From Streptococcaceae bacterium (GTDB lineage: Bacteria > Bacillota > Bacilli > Lactobacillales > Streptococcaceae): a DNA stretch of 6,372 nt. The notes under the pieces are model-generated. The model made no database searches, was not told where the DNA came from, and was given only the letters and a program-made list of their open reading frames with translations. Below are positions 1 to 6,308 of this stretch, piece after piece (position 1 is the stretch's first letter; each line of letters starts with the position of its first letter). Position numbers and translations under genes: made by a program. The stretch is from assembly GCA_009779335.1 (NCBI GenBank), contig WREM01000065.1, forward strand, positions 1 to 6,372. Reading direction: 5' to 3'.

Positions 1-1101
1 AGACACTAACTTCAATATATCTTTGAAGTAAATCAACTTCCAGCTTGTTGGTATAGGAGTATCAAAATCAATTTTTTCCTTGTTCCAGTAATATGAGTTA
101 TCCTCAGCTTTATAAATGACCGTCTCCTGCAAATCTTTCTTCTTGAGTTTGCCTGCCTCATAGAGTTTCAGCTTTTCAGCTCGAATTTTTTCTAGCAAAA
201 CTTCGACAGGTTCGTCATTCGGGTCTTGTGGGACGAGTTTACCTTGCATGGCATGTTGGAGGATGGATTTACGGAGTTTGTCGGGGAAGGTTTTATCTAA
301 TTTTTCAAGTTTGGAGTAGTTTTCGTCATATTCACTAATCAAAGATAAAGCAAATTCTAACCGTTTAACTATTCTATCTTGCTCGTTAATTGGTGGCAAT
401 GGGATAAAGTATTGATTCGCCCTCGAAATTGTTAGTGTTGCAACCGTAGTTCCCATTGCCTGATCCATTATTTGTTTTTTCATAAATGGACTTTCCATAA
501 GCCTTTGAATAAACTCGGGTTTACTACGAGAAAAATTTTCAAAACATAGAACAGACGCGTCTTTGTAATAAAATTTATCTTCTGATTTTACGACGTAGGT
601 TTTACCAAGCGTGCCAACAGCAGTTACCATTAAATCATTTTGCTTAGGAACTCCACTTTTTGAATATTGTTCATAAAGTTTCTCTGTGATATATAAGTCA
701 TTGTCAACATTGCCATATTCAGCTAATCTAGCAATTTCACGAGCTCGGTAAAATGGAATCCCTTTAGTTTGCCAATCGCTTTTATGAACCCTTCTAGCCG
801 ATACTACATTTACCAAATTAGACAGCCTTACCCAATCCCAACTCTCAGGAATCTCAAACGGCACCTCAATCTCTTTGACTGTCCCATCCGCAAACTTCTC
901 ATAATGTAAACCATCGGCAGCCCGAAAAATCTCAGTTTCGTTCTTATCTCGCTTAATTTTTCCCGCTTTAATAAGTTTTTCTTTTTCAGCCTTGATACGT
1001 TTTAGCAGTTCACTAGCTGGCTCATCATTGGGGTCTTGAGAAACAAGTTTCCCCTCCATTGCTCGCTGCAAGATACTGGCTTTTAATTGCTCAGGAGTCA
1101 A
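1..1101 (-). CDS. hsdS: Type I restriction enzyme specificity subunit HsdS, 5' part (runs off left edge)
   Basis: Specificity subunit that sets the DNA target for both methylation and restriction by the type I complex. I translated the frame from position 1101 to 1: 367 sense codons with no stop, so the gene continues beyond the window. Residues 3-88 form an N-terminal conserved arm containing SILQRAMEGKLV and QDPNDEP and ending in IPESW. Residues about 89-228 are the first target-recognition domain. IPLPPINEQDRIV (233-245) opens the central conserved helix. Residues 273-354 repeat the N-terminal arm (SILQHAMQGKLV, QDPNDEP, IPTSW), after which the second recognition domain begins. This two-arm design is typical of HsdS. 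The start is the TTG at 1101, chosen because AGGAGG lies 8 bases upstream and because the conserved arm begins immediately. It overlaps the end of rhuM by 11 bases. The target sequence cannot be read from the protein. Identity is near certain; the exact start is likely. Confidence 0.95.
   Translation of the reverse strand, partial: MTPEQLKASILQRAMEGKLVSQDPNDEPASELLKRIKAEKEKLIKAGKIKRDKNETEIFRAADGLHYEKFADGTVKEIEVPFEIPESWDWVRLSNLVNVVSARRVHKSDWQTKGIPFYRAREIARLAEYGNVDNDLYITEKLYEQYSKSGVPKQNDLMVTAVGTLGKTYVVKSEDKFYYKDASVLCFENFSRSKPEFIQRLMESPFMKKQIMDQAMGTTVATLTISRANQYFIPLPPINEQDRIVKRLEFALSLISEYDENYSKLEKLDKTFPDKLRKSILQHAMQGKLVPQDPNDEPVEVLLEKIRAEKLKLYEAGKLKKKDLQETVIYKAEDNSYYWNKEKIDFDTPIPTSWKLIYFKDILKLVS
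145..285 (-). repeat. Second copy of the HsdS conserved repeat (central)
   Basis: Codes for residues 273-319 of HsdS and aligns without gaps to residues 3-49 (offset 270 residues): I count 30 identities in 47 positions, including SILQ, GKLV, QDPNDEP, AEK and AGK. At the DNA level the two copies have drifted; the longest exact match I noticed is about 8 bases. This is an internal domain duplication conserved for protein structure, not a fresh DNA duplication. Confidence 0.85.
955..1095 (-). repeat. First copy of the HsdS conserved repeat (N-terminal)
   Basis: Codes for residues 3-49 of HsdS, the partner of the central copy at 145-285. In type I specificity subunits the two conserved arms form helices that space the two recognition domains and contact the two HsdM subunits, giving the complex pseudo-twofold symmetry. 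That role is family knowledge; the duplication itself is visible in the translation. Confidence 0.85.
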
Positions 1102-2104
1102 TTTCGCCACCTCCTAGTAGTTCATCGAATACAGTAGGTAACTTATCCTGCTCTGACAGACGCAACTGCTTAAAATTCTCATACTCAGAGTTCGCATGCT
1201 CTATTGCTAAGTCGTGTGAGATTTTTCCTGCTCCTATCAAAACATCACGCCGACTGAGGGTCAAGAAACCATCTAATGCCTCAATCCAGTCTTTCATGTA
1301 CATCGGAATGCGGCGATTTGCCTGAGCTTGTGCAAAGGTTAAATACGCCTCGACAATGTCATTCAAAGCACTTAATTCCTCTTGATTGAGATAATTCTTT
1401 GCGACACTAACACCTGACTTTCTAATCATTGCCCCACGCCAGTTGGTCAAGCCCATATTTGGCTTTTTAGCATCAGCTCGTGAGCGAATAATCTCTGCTG
1501 CAGTTTGCCCTGTAATCGCCCAATGCAGCTTGTTTTGAACGGTCTGGAAGAATAAAATGCTCATCTCCTCCGTCGGGTCATAGTCAATACTTGTCGCATA
1601 AATATCCGTGATTTTTTGATAGAATCGCCGCTCAGATGTCCGAATATCTTGGATACGAGCCAGCAATTCATCGAAATAATCAAAAGGCAAGTCAGGATTT
1701 TTCAGGCGTTCATCATCCAGCATAAAGCCTTTAACGATAAATTCTCGTAAATGCTCCGTCGCCCATTGCCTAAATTTTGTCGCAGTACGGCTCTTGATAC
1801 GGTAGCCAACGGAGATAATCATATCGAGATTATAAAACTTTTTATTGTAATTTTTCCCATCGGAGGAAGTGGTTCGGAATTTCCGAACTACTGAATTTTC
1901 CTCCAGCTCGCCGTCTTCAAAGATATGTTTGATGTGCTCACTTACGTTTGCCTTGCTACTTTGAAAGAGCTGAACAAGTTGGTCCTGGGTCAGCCAAACA
2001 GTGTCTCCATCAAATCTGACGTCAATTTTCAGCTTGCCATCTTCTGTCTGATAAATCAAAAACTGACTGTTAGTCGCTTGCGGAAGTTGATTTTCTTTCG
2101 TCAT
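1091..2104 (-). CDS. rhuM: RhuM-family protein encoded inside the type I RM operon
   Basis: A 337-residue protein I assign to the RhuM family (named after a gene of Salmonella pathogenicity island 3; Pfam Virulence_RhuM). The biochemical function of the family is not established. Visible features: an N-terminal segment (about 20-58) with WLTQDQLVQLF followed by SKANVSEHI, which reads like a helix-turn-helix or DNA-contact region; the family-typical stretch YNLDMIISVGYRIKS (91-105) followed by TKFRQWATEHLREF (109-122), reminiscent of phage antirepressor (Bro-N/KilA-like) proteins; and a helical C-terminal half. There is no signal peptide or membrane segment, so it should be cytoplasmic. Its ATG overlaps the hsdM stop as ATGA, and its 3' end overlaps hsdS by 11 bases, so it must be co-translated with the modification genes. 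I infer an accessory role in the RM complex or its control. Family assignment is confident; function is unknown. Confidence 0.88.
   Translation of the reverse strand: MTKENQLPQATNSQFLIYQTEDGKLKIDVRFDGDTVWLTQDQLVQLFQSSKANVSEHIKHIFEDGELEENSVVRKFRTTSSDGKNYNKKFYNLDMIISVGYRIKSRTATKFRQWATEHLREFIVKGFMLDDERLKNPDLPFDYFDELLARIQDIRTSERRFYQKITDIYATSIDYDPTEEMSILFFQTVQNKLHWAITGQTAAEIIRSRADAKKPNMGLTNWRGAMIRKSGVSVAKNYLNQEELSALNDIVEAYLTFAQAQANRRIPMYMKDWIEALDGFLTLSRRDVLIGAGKISHDLAIEHANSEYENFKQLRLSEQDKLPTVFDELLGGGEIDS
1110..1115 (-). promoter_or_regulatory. Ribosome binding site that fixes the TTG start of hsdS
   Basis: Minus-strand AGGAGG, followed by an 8-base spacer and then TTG at 1101-1099. It lies inside the last codons of rhuM, where it helps encode the LLGGGE tail. 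No in-frame ATG lies near it, so this site decides the unusual TTG start. Confidence 0.8.
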
Positions 2105-3567
2105 TCGTTCTCCTCCAGCATCTGCATGATTTCGGCTAAGACCGTATCAATCTTTTCATTCAGTTCTTTTCGTTCGGTGTTATATTGCTTAATGAGCTCC
2201 ATCGGCTCTAGGATTTCTTCTTCCTCTTGTGGAAAGCCACATTGGTCAAAGTTATAGTCCAGCTCAGCCAGATCTTTAGGCGTATACTTTTTGGCTTTAG
2301 GGAAATTTCCCTCCATGATTTCTTCCCGATTTCCCCACCAATCACGGACAGGATTAAAATGCTCAGATTTCATTGGTTTGGTCTTTGAGAAATTTTTATA
2401 GCCCTCTGGCATGTCCAAACGATAAAACCAAGTTTCTTTTGTCTTTTTCTTTTTGTCAAAGAACAGAATATTGGTGTGAATGCTTGTATAAGGAGCAAAA
2501 ACACTATGTGGCAGGCGGATAATCGTATGAAGATTAAACTCCTCTACCAGTTTTTTCTTGAGTGTTGTTTTTGTCCCTGTGCCAAACAGAAAACCGTCAG
2601 GCAAGATAACGCCCACACGCCCATCACGTTTCAGACGATACATAATGACAGACATGAATAAATCCGCTGTCTCGGAAGTACGAAGTTCCGCAGGGAAATT
2701 CTTTTGTACGACCGCAAGTTCTGACCCGCCAAAAGGTGGATTCATCATGATGATGTCAAATTTCTCATTTTCTTTGTAATCTCGAACGTTTCGTTCTAGC
2801 GAGTTTCCGTGTAAAATATTGGGGTCATCAATTTCGTGCAAGAAAAGATTAGTAACAGCAAGGAGATGCGGGAAGGCTTTTTTCTCAATACCAAAGACTG
2901 AGTGATTATAAGTTTCAACATCTTCGACCGTTTTCTTTTGTGTTTCCAAACGTTTCAAAGTTGAAGTCAAGAATCCACCTGTTCCACAGGCAAAGTCAGC
3001 CATTGTTTCGCCAAGTTTTGGGTCAAGGATTTCAGCAATAAAATCCGTAACCGCACGAGGTGTGTAAAATTCGCCTGCATTTCCTGCAGATTGAATATCT
3101 TTCAAGATAGACTCGTAAATGTCATTGAACAAATGACGGTCTTCTGAGTTATTGAAATCGACCTCATCGACGACATTCAGCACCTGTCGTAACAGCGTTC
3201 CATTTTTCATGTAATTGTTGGCATCTTCAAAGGCAGACTTCACAATCTGCTTACGAATCGGCATTTCTGTAGTGATTTCAACTGCTTTGAGTCCTTTGAA
3301 CAGCTCATTATTGACAAATTCAAGGAGTGAATCACCCGTTAGTACTTGCTCGCCTTTTTCAGAATGAGCCCAGTTTCGCCATTTGAGCTTATCGGGAAGA
3401 ATAGACTCATAGTCATCCTCCTCAATCTCCCAAACTTCTTCACGGCTATCATAAATCTTGAGAAAGAGCATCCAGCTCATTTGCTCAATACGTTGTGCAT
3501 CCCCGTTGACACCTGCATCATTTCGCATGATGTCTTGAATTTTTTTTACAAATGAATTACTTGCCAT
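2101..3567 (-). CDS. hsdM: Type I restriction-modification DNA methyltransferase subunit HsdM
   Basis: Adenine-N6 methyltransferase subunit that, as a 2:1 complex with HsdS, transfers methyl groups from S-adenosylmethionine to the target and so protects host DNA. The 488 residues have the expected order: an N-terminal helical HsdM_N-like domain (about 5-140, with RIEQMSWMLFLKIYD), GEFYTPR (165-171, motif X region), DFACGTGGF (191-199, the SAM-binding motif I) and NPPF (276-279, the catalytic motif IV of N6-adenine enzymes). A charged helical tail (about 450-488) probably contacts HsdS. All key residues are present, so it should be active. Length matches type IB HsdM proteins (about 490 aa). 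It starts 15 bases after the hsdR stop with only a weak ribosome binding site (AGAAAG), and its stop overlaps the rhuM start. Confidence 0.97.
   Translation of the reverse strand: MASNSFVKKIQDIMRNDAGVNGDAQRIEQMSWMLFLKIYDSREEVWEIEEDDYESILPDKLKWRNWAHSEKGEQVLTGDSLLEFVNNELFKGLKAVEITTEMPIRKQIVKSAFEDANNYMKNGTLLRQVLNVVDEVDFNNSEDRHLFNDIYESILKDIQSAGNAGEFYTPRAVTDFIAEILDPKLGETMADFACGTGGFLTSTLKRLETQKKTVEDVETYNHSVFGIEKKAFPHLLAVTNLFLHEIDDPNILHGNSLERNVRDYKENEKFDIIMMNPPFGGSELAVVQKNFPAELRTSETADLFMSVIMYRLKRDGRVGVILPDGFLFGTGTKTTLKKKLVEEFNLHTIIRLPHSVFAPYTSIHTNILFFDKKKKTKETWFYRLDMPEGYKNFSKTKPMKSEHFNPVRDWWGNREEIMEGNFPKAKKYTPKDLAELDYNFDQCGFPQEEEEILEPMELIKQYNTERKELNEKIDTVLAEIMQMLEENE
2111..2116 (-). promoter_or_regulatory. 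Ribosome binding site of rhuM within the end of hsdM
   Basis: Minus-strand GGAGGA, 6 bases before the rhuM ATG and inside the last codons of hsdM (the LEENE tail). With the ATGA overlap it supports termination-reinitiation coupling while also allowing independent initiation. Confidence 0.7.
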
Positions 3568-3582
3568 ATTTTCTTTCTATTT

Positions 3583-5913
3583 TTAAGCCGTCATCGTATA
3601 AAGCTCACGAGTAAGCTCTTTGACAGCATTTTGATATTGTTGTCTGCCACCAAAATTCCTGATGACATAAGTAATACCTTTGAATTTATCAAAATCTGGT
3701 AATTTCAAGACAGATAAATCTTCGATATTTTCAATTCCTGAGTCCTTGTATTTGTCTAGGAGAATTTCAAGCACTTCTCTTGCCTCATCTGAATATTGAT
3801 AAAGATAGCCACGTTTTTTGACATTATTGACCCGCTCTGCTTTTGTTAGTGGCTTTTGACCGTAAGCGAGCTGCAAAAGCAAATCAAAATCATCAATATC
3901 TGTGAGATTTTTCTCGCTCAGACGAATTTCGTCGAGAAAAACACCTTTCTTTTCCAGTTCCTCGATGATTGCTGATTTCCTATCTGCATCAGACCAAGCT
4001 TGAATAAAATCATTTAAGGTTGCATATTGTCCTAACACATTTTTCTTGGAGTAGTCTATCAGACTTTCTGTGATTAACTTTCCGTCTGCATCTATGATTT
4101 GAACCGTAGCATTGACGACTTTGACTTCTTTATCATCCACATAGTATTTTGGCGTAGGTGGCTCTGTTGGTTTTGGCGTATTACCTCCGCCCTTGGGTGG
4201 TGTATCTCCTCCGTCAATAATCATCACAGGGTCTCCATCAAAGTCTGGGTCTGCAAATTTATTCGTTACATTTCTAAAGTCGATGATAGTAAAGAAAGTC
4301 TTGCCATTATCTTCATCGAGCCGAGTCCCCCGCCCGATGATTTGCTTAAACTCTGTCATGGATTGAATATTGGCATCAAGTACGATTGTTTTACAGGTTT
4401 TAGCATCTACACCTGTCGTCAAAAGTTTTGAAGTTGTTACAAGCACAGGATATTTCTCATTAGGGTCTGAAAAGTTTTCGAGTTGCTCAATACCCTCTTT
4501 TTCTCCACTCGTCATTTGCATCACATAACGGGGCTCTTCTAGCATTAAATCTGAGTTTTCATTAGCCAATGCGATACGCATTCTTGTGGCGTGCTCAATA
4601 TCGACACAGAAAAAAATGGACTTGTCAAATCTGGCATTTCTATTTTTTAAGTAATCGGATACATATTTTGCTACCTTTTTCGTTCGATTATCAATGACAA
4701 TCGTCTTATCAAAATCCTTGCGATTATATTGACGGTCTTCAATCATCATGCCATATTTATCGGTTTTGCCTTTTTCAGGACGATAATTATTGACATCAAT
4801 GTCGAAATTAACCCGAATCACACGGTAGGGAGCTAAAAAGCCGTCATCAATTCCTTGCTTGAGACTGTAAGTATAAATTGGCTTGCCAAAGTATTTCTCG
4901 TTGGAAGTGACATTATCCTCTTTTGGCGTTGCCGTCATCCCTATCTGAGTGGCAGAACTAAAGTAATCAAGGATTTTTCGCCAGTTGGACTCCTCTTTTG
5001 CGGAGCCACGATGAGCTTCGTCAATGACAATCAGGTCAAAATAATTTGGACCAAATTTCTCATAATGTGTTTCGGTACCGTCTTCTCCAGCCAGTTGCTG
5101 ATACAAACCCAAATAAATCTCGTAAGAATTAAACGCCTCTGGCGAATTGAGCAATTTTGCATCAATGATGGTTTTTCGATTCCCAAAGGGCTTAAAGTCC
5201 TTATTAAAAGGTTGTTCAATCAGAACTTTACGGTCTGCTAAATAAAGCACCCGCTTTTTGAGACCTGCTTGCATAAGGCGGTGAATGATTTGAAAAGCAG
5301 TATAGGTCTTTCCTGTTCCTGTTGCAAGAACAAACATGATTCGCTCTTGACCGTTTGCAACTGCTTCAACTGTGCGATTGATTGCTATTCGTTGATAATA
5401 TCGTGGAGTATTCGCATCCTGAGCTGTATAATAGCTCTGGAGTTTCATCGCTTGCTCTTTTTCGGTTAATTTACCGTCTCTGACCCAGCGTCCCCATAAT
5501 TCTTCTTTAGTCGGAAATTCATCAAGTGCTAATTCTCGCTCTTTTCCAGTCAAAAAATCATGTTCAACAAAAGCATCTCCATTCGATGAATAGACAAAAG
5601 GCACATCTAAAATCTGACCATAGCCCATCGCCTGCTGTAAACCATGACCGACTGAGTGAGCATTGTCTTTCGCCTCAACAACCGCAATCGGATTGTTTAG
5701 CGTGTAGAAAAGCAAATAGTCTGTAAACTTAGCTTTCTCCCGTTTTGATTTCTCGCCATTAACTTGAACTCGTCCATCTGTGAAAGACTTTTCATAAAGA
5801 ATATCCGATCCATTTTTCCAGCCCTTATTCACAAGAGCAGGCGTGATAAAATTCGCTTTAATGTCTTCTTCCGACATTTGCTGTTTAGGAATTAAATACT
5901 CTACCATTTCCAT
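3583..5913 (-). CDS. hsdR: Type I restriction enzyme endonuclease/translocase subunit HsdR
   Basis: Motor and nuclease subunit: it joins HsdM2-HsdS on unmethylated target sites, pulls in flanking DNA using ATP and cuts at a distance. The 776 residues contain the PD-(D/E)xK nuclease (D65 in TDYLLF, E80 and K82 in VVEAK, then QQAMGYGQ at 93-100) and a superfamily 2 helicase core: a Q-motif-like PRYYQRIAI (170-178), Walker A ATGTGKT (197-203), DEAH (298-301), MTATP (326-330), TTGVDA (499-504) and QIIGRGTR (524-531). A Gly/Pro/Thr-rich linker (567-588) leads to a C-terminal EcoEI/EcoAI-type region (about 590-776), which points to type IB. All catalytic residues are intact. The start is the first ATG, with GAGAG about 6 bases upstream; an ATG two codons later is possible. 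It is the first full gene of the operon, and its ATG shares one base with the stop of a short upstream frame (TAATG). Confidence 0.97.
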   Translation of the reverse strand: MEMVEYLIPKQQMSEEDIKANFITPALVNKGWKNGSDILYEKSFTDGRVQVNGEKSKREKAKFTDYLLFYTLNNPIAVVEAKDNAHSVGHGLQQAMGYGQILDVPFVYSSNGDAFVEHDFLTGKERELALDEFPTKEELWGRWVRDGKLTEKEQAMKLQSYYTAQDANTPRYYQRIAINRTVEAVANGQERIMFVLATGTGKTYTAFQIIHRLMQAGLKKRVLYLADRKVLIEQPFNKDFKPFGNRKTIIDAKLLNSPEAFNSYEIYLGLYQQLAGEDGTETHYEKFGPNYFDLIVIDEAHRGSAKEESNWRKILDYFSSATQIGMTATPKEDNVTSNEKYFGKPIYTYSLKQGIDDGFLAPYRVIRVNFDIDVNNYRPEKGKTDKYGMMIEDRQYNRKDFDKTIVIDNRTKKVAKYVSDYLKNRNARFDKSIFFCVDIEHATRMRIALANENSDLMLEEPRYVMQMTSGEKEGIEQLENFSDPNEKYPVLVTTSKLLTTGVDAKTCKTIVLDANIQSMTEFKQIIGRGTRLDEDNGKTFFTIIDFRNVTNKFADPDFDGDPVMIIDGGDTPPKGGGNTPKPTEPPTPKYYVDDKEVKVVNATVQIIDADGKLITESLIDYSKKNVLGQYATLNDFIQAWSDADRKSAIIEELEKKGVFLDEIRLSEKNLTDIDDFDLLLQLAYGQKPLTKAERVNNVKKRGYLYQYSDEAREVLEILLDKYKDSGIENIEDLSVLKLPDFDKFKGITYVIRNFGGRQQYQNAVKELTRELYTMTA

Positions 5914-6008
5914 TACCCGCTCTCTATGAGTTCCAGTGGTAAAATATTCTCTTTCTCAGAATTCGGCTCGAATATTTTGACTAAAGCTCAACTAGATTTT
6001 GCAATCAT
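5913..6008 (-). pseudogene. Short interrupted reading frame in the hsdR leader (possible leader peptide or gene remnant)
   Basis: Starting at the ATG at 6008, the frame reads MIAKSS and then TGA (5990-5988). The same frame then stays open for 24 codons (ALVKIFEPNSEK then ENILPLELIESG) to a TAA at 5915-5913. The last base of that TAA is the first base of the hsdR ATG (TAATG). The second part has no ATG, GTG or TTG start of its own, and no clear ribosome binding site precedes the ATG at 6008. Its acidic, protein-like composition suggests it was or is translated, with one TGA (a single-base change from TGG Trp) breaking it. Alternatives are a 6-codon regulatory leader peptide or chance: 24 open codons is not statistically remarkable. 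I do not recognise the sequence. Confidence 0.3.
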
Positions 6009-6016
6009 ATTTTTTT

Positions 6017-6050
6017 GAAAAAAGTTCTGATAATATTGTTATCCAGAACT
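6017..6050 (-). terminator. Hairpin with U-tract in the hsdR leader (attenuator-like or operator dyad)
   Basis: The arms AGTTCTG (6023-6029) and CAGAACT (6044-6050) pair perfectly, extended by ATAA/TTAT after one bulged base, around a 5-base loop. On the minus strand the second arm runs into six T residues (6023-6018) and then C, as in an intrinsic terminator. It lies about 7 bases after the predicted hsdR transcription start, so it could cut short most hsdR transcripts or, as DNA, be a repressor-binding dyad. The stem is AT-rich, which weakens the terminator reading. Confidence 0.45.
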
Positions 6051-6063
6051 AACCGTTAACTCT

Positions 6064-6072
6064 ATTATATCA
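6064..6072 (-). promoter_or_regulatory. Candidate extended -10 promoter of the hsdR operon
   Basis: Minus-strand TGATATAAT: a perfect TATAAT (6069-6064) preceded by TG at the extended -10 spacing. No good -35 box is present at 16-18 bases upstream (AACAAA at 17). Extended -10 promoters can work without one. Transcription would start near 6057 and give a leader of about 144 bases before hsdR. It is the best promoter I see for the operon. Confidence 0.5.
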
Positions 6073-6154
6073 TTATTTTCGTCATTTTTGTTACCACTTT
6101 TTTAGCAAAGACTCGACCATATAGCCGAGTCCCCTTTTGTTCTAAACACACCAT
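6065..6154 (-). CDS. Possible 29-codon small basic protein upstream of hsdR (doubtful)
   Basis: An ATG at 6154-6152 opens a 29-codon minus-strand frame, rich in Lys and Arg (LYGRVFAKKVVTK in its middle), that stops at TAA 6067-6065 inside the hsdR -10 box. No convincing ribosome binding site precedes the ATG, and part of the frame is the GACTCG/CGAGTC hairpin. It could be a small peptide, the tail of a lost gene or chance. I do not recognise it and list it mainly so the region is not treated as blank. Confidence 0.15.
   Translation of the reverse strand: MVCLEQKGTRLYGRVFAKKVVTKMTKIMI
6110..6137. terminator. Hairpin GACTCG/CGAGTC, weak bidirectional terminator candidate
   Basis: GACTCG (6110-6115) pairs with CGAGTC (6126-6131) around a 10-base loop. 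On the plus strand it is followed by CCCCTTTTG, on the minus strand by TTTGCT. The GC-rich 6-base stem stands out from its AT-rich surroundings. T-tracts are short on both sides, so termination would be modest in either direction. Confidence 0.35.
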
Positions 6155-6189
6155 TGTTTCATGAATATTTTTGTGAATTTTTGATTTAC

Positions 6190-6233
6190 TAGCTCTACTT
6201 TGTGGGATTTCTATCCGTTGTAGAGCTATTTTT
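6190..6233 (+). terminator. Strong hairpin with T-tract, terminator-like on the plus strand
   Basis: TAGCTCTAC (6190-6198) and GTAGAGCTA (6220-6228) are perfect 9-base inverted arms. Inside them GGAT (6205-6208) pairs with ATCC (6213-6216) around a TTCT loop, making a two-tier stem. Five T residues follow on the plus strand (6229-6233). It has terminator form, yet no plus-strand gene precedes it in the window. It could end a small RNA, sit in the leader of the plus-strand gene, or be the fused ends of a decayed insertion element. Confidence 0.45.
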
Positions 6234-6308
6234 GAAAATTAAACGGTTTTTATATCAGAAATTATATATCAAGATAAATTCTATATCTTCTTCCTCTTTA
6301 ATAAAATA

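Noticed and set aside
1..1101. hsdS as a frameshifted pseudogene
   Set aside because: Line-by-line translation from 1101 to 1 gave a continuous 367-codon frame with all conserved segments in order; the gene is cut only by the window edge.
1059..2257. Plus-strand open frames at 1059-1325 and 1925-2257
   Set aside because: They lie antisense to rhuM, hsdM and hsdS, have Ser/Cys-rich composition without recognisable domains, and the minus-strand genes fully explain the DNA.
2476..3555. Plus-strand open frames inside hsdM (2476-2661, 2558-2779, 3346-3555)
   Set aside because: Antisense shadows of a gene with intact methyltransferase motifs; no ribosome binding sites or protein-like features of their own.
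3568..3582. Possible separate promoter for hsdM in the hsdR-hsdM gap
   Set aside because: Only 15 bases separate the genes and no -10/-35 pair is visible there; co-transcription is simpler. An internal promoter within hsdR cannot be excluded.
4099..5726. Open frames inside hsdR (plus 4099-4431, 4855-5241, 5269-5469, 5526-5726; minus 5031-5219)
   Set aside because: All overlap intact helicase or nuclease coding sequence in other frames and resemble no protein I know.
6110..6234. tracrRNA or CRISPR repeat resemblance (GTAGAGCTA, CGAGTC stem)
   Set aside because: The short match to type II repeat-like GAGCTA is not backed by a repeat-spacer array, an anti-repeat of useful length or any cas gene in the window.
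6251..6287. Three TATATC direct copies as operator repeats
   Set aside because: Spacing is uneven (14 and 17 bases) and the surroundings are so AT-rich that chance copies are expected.
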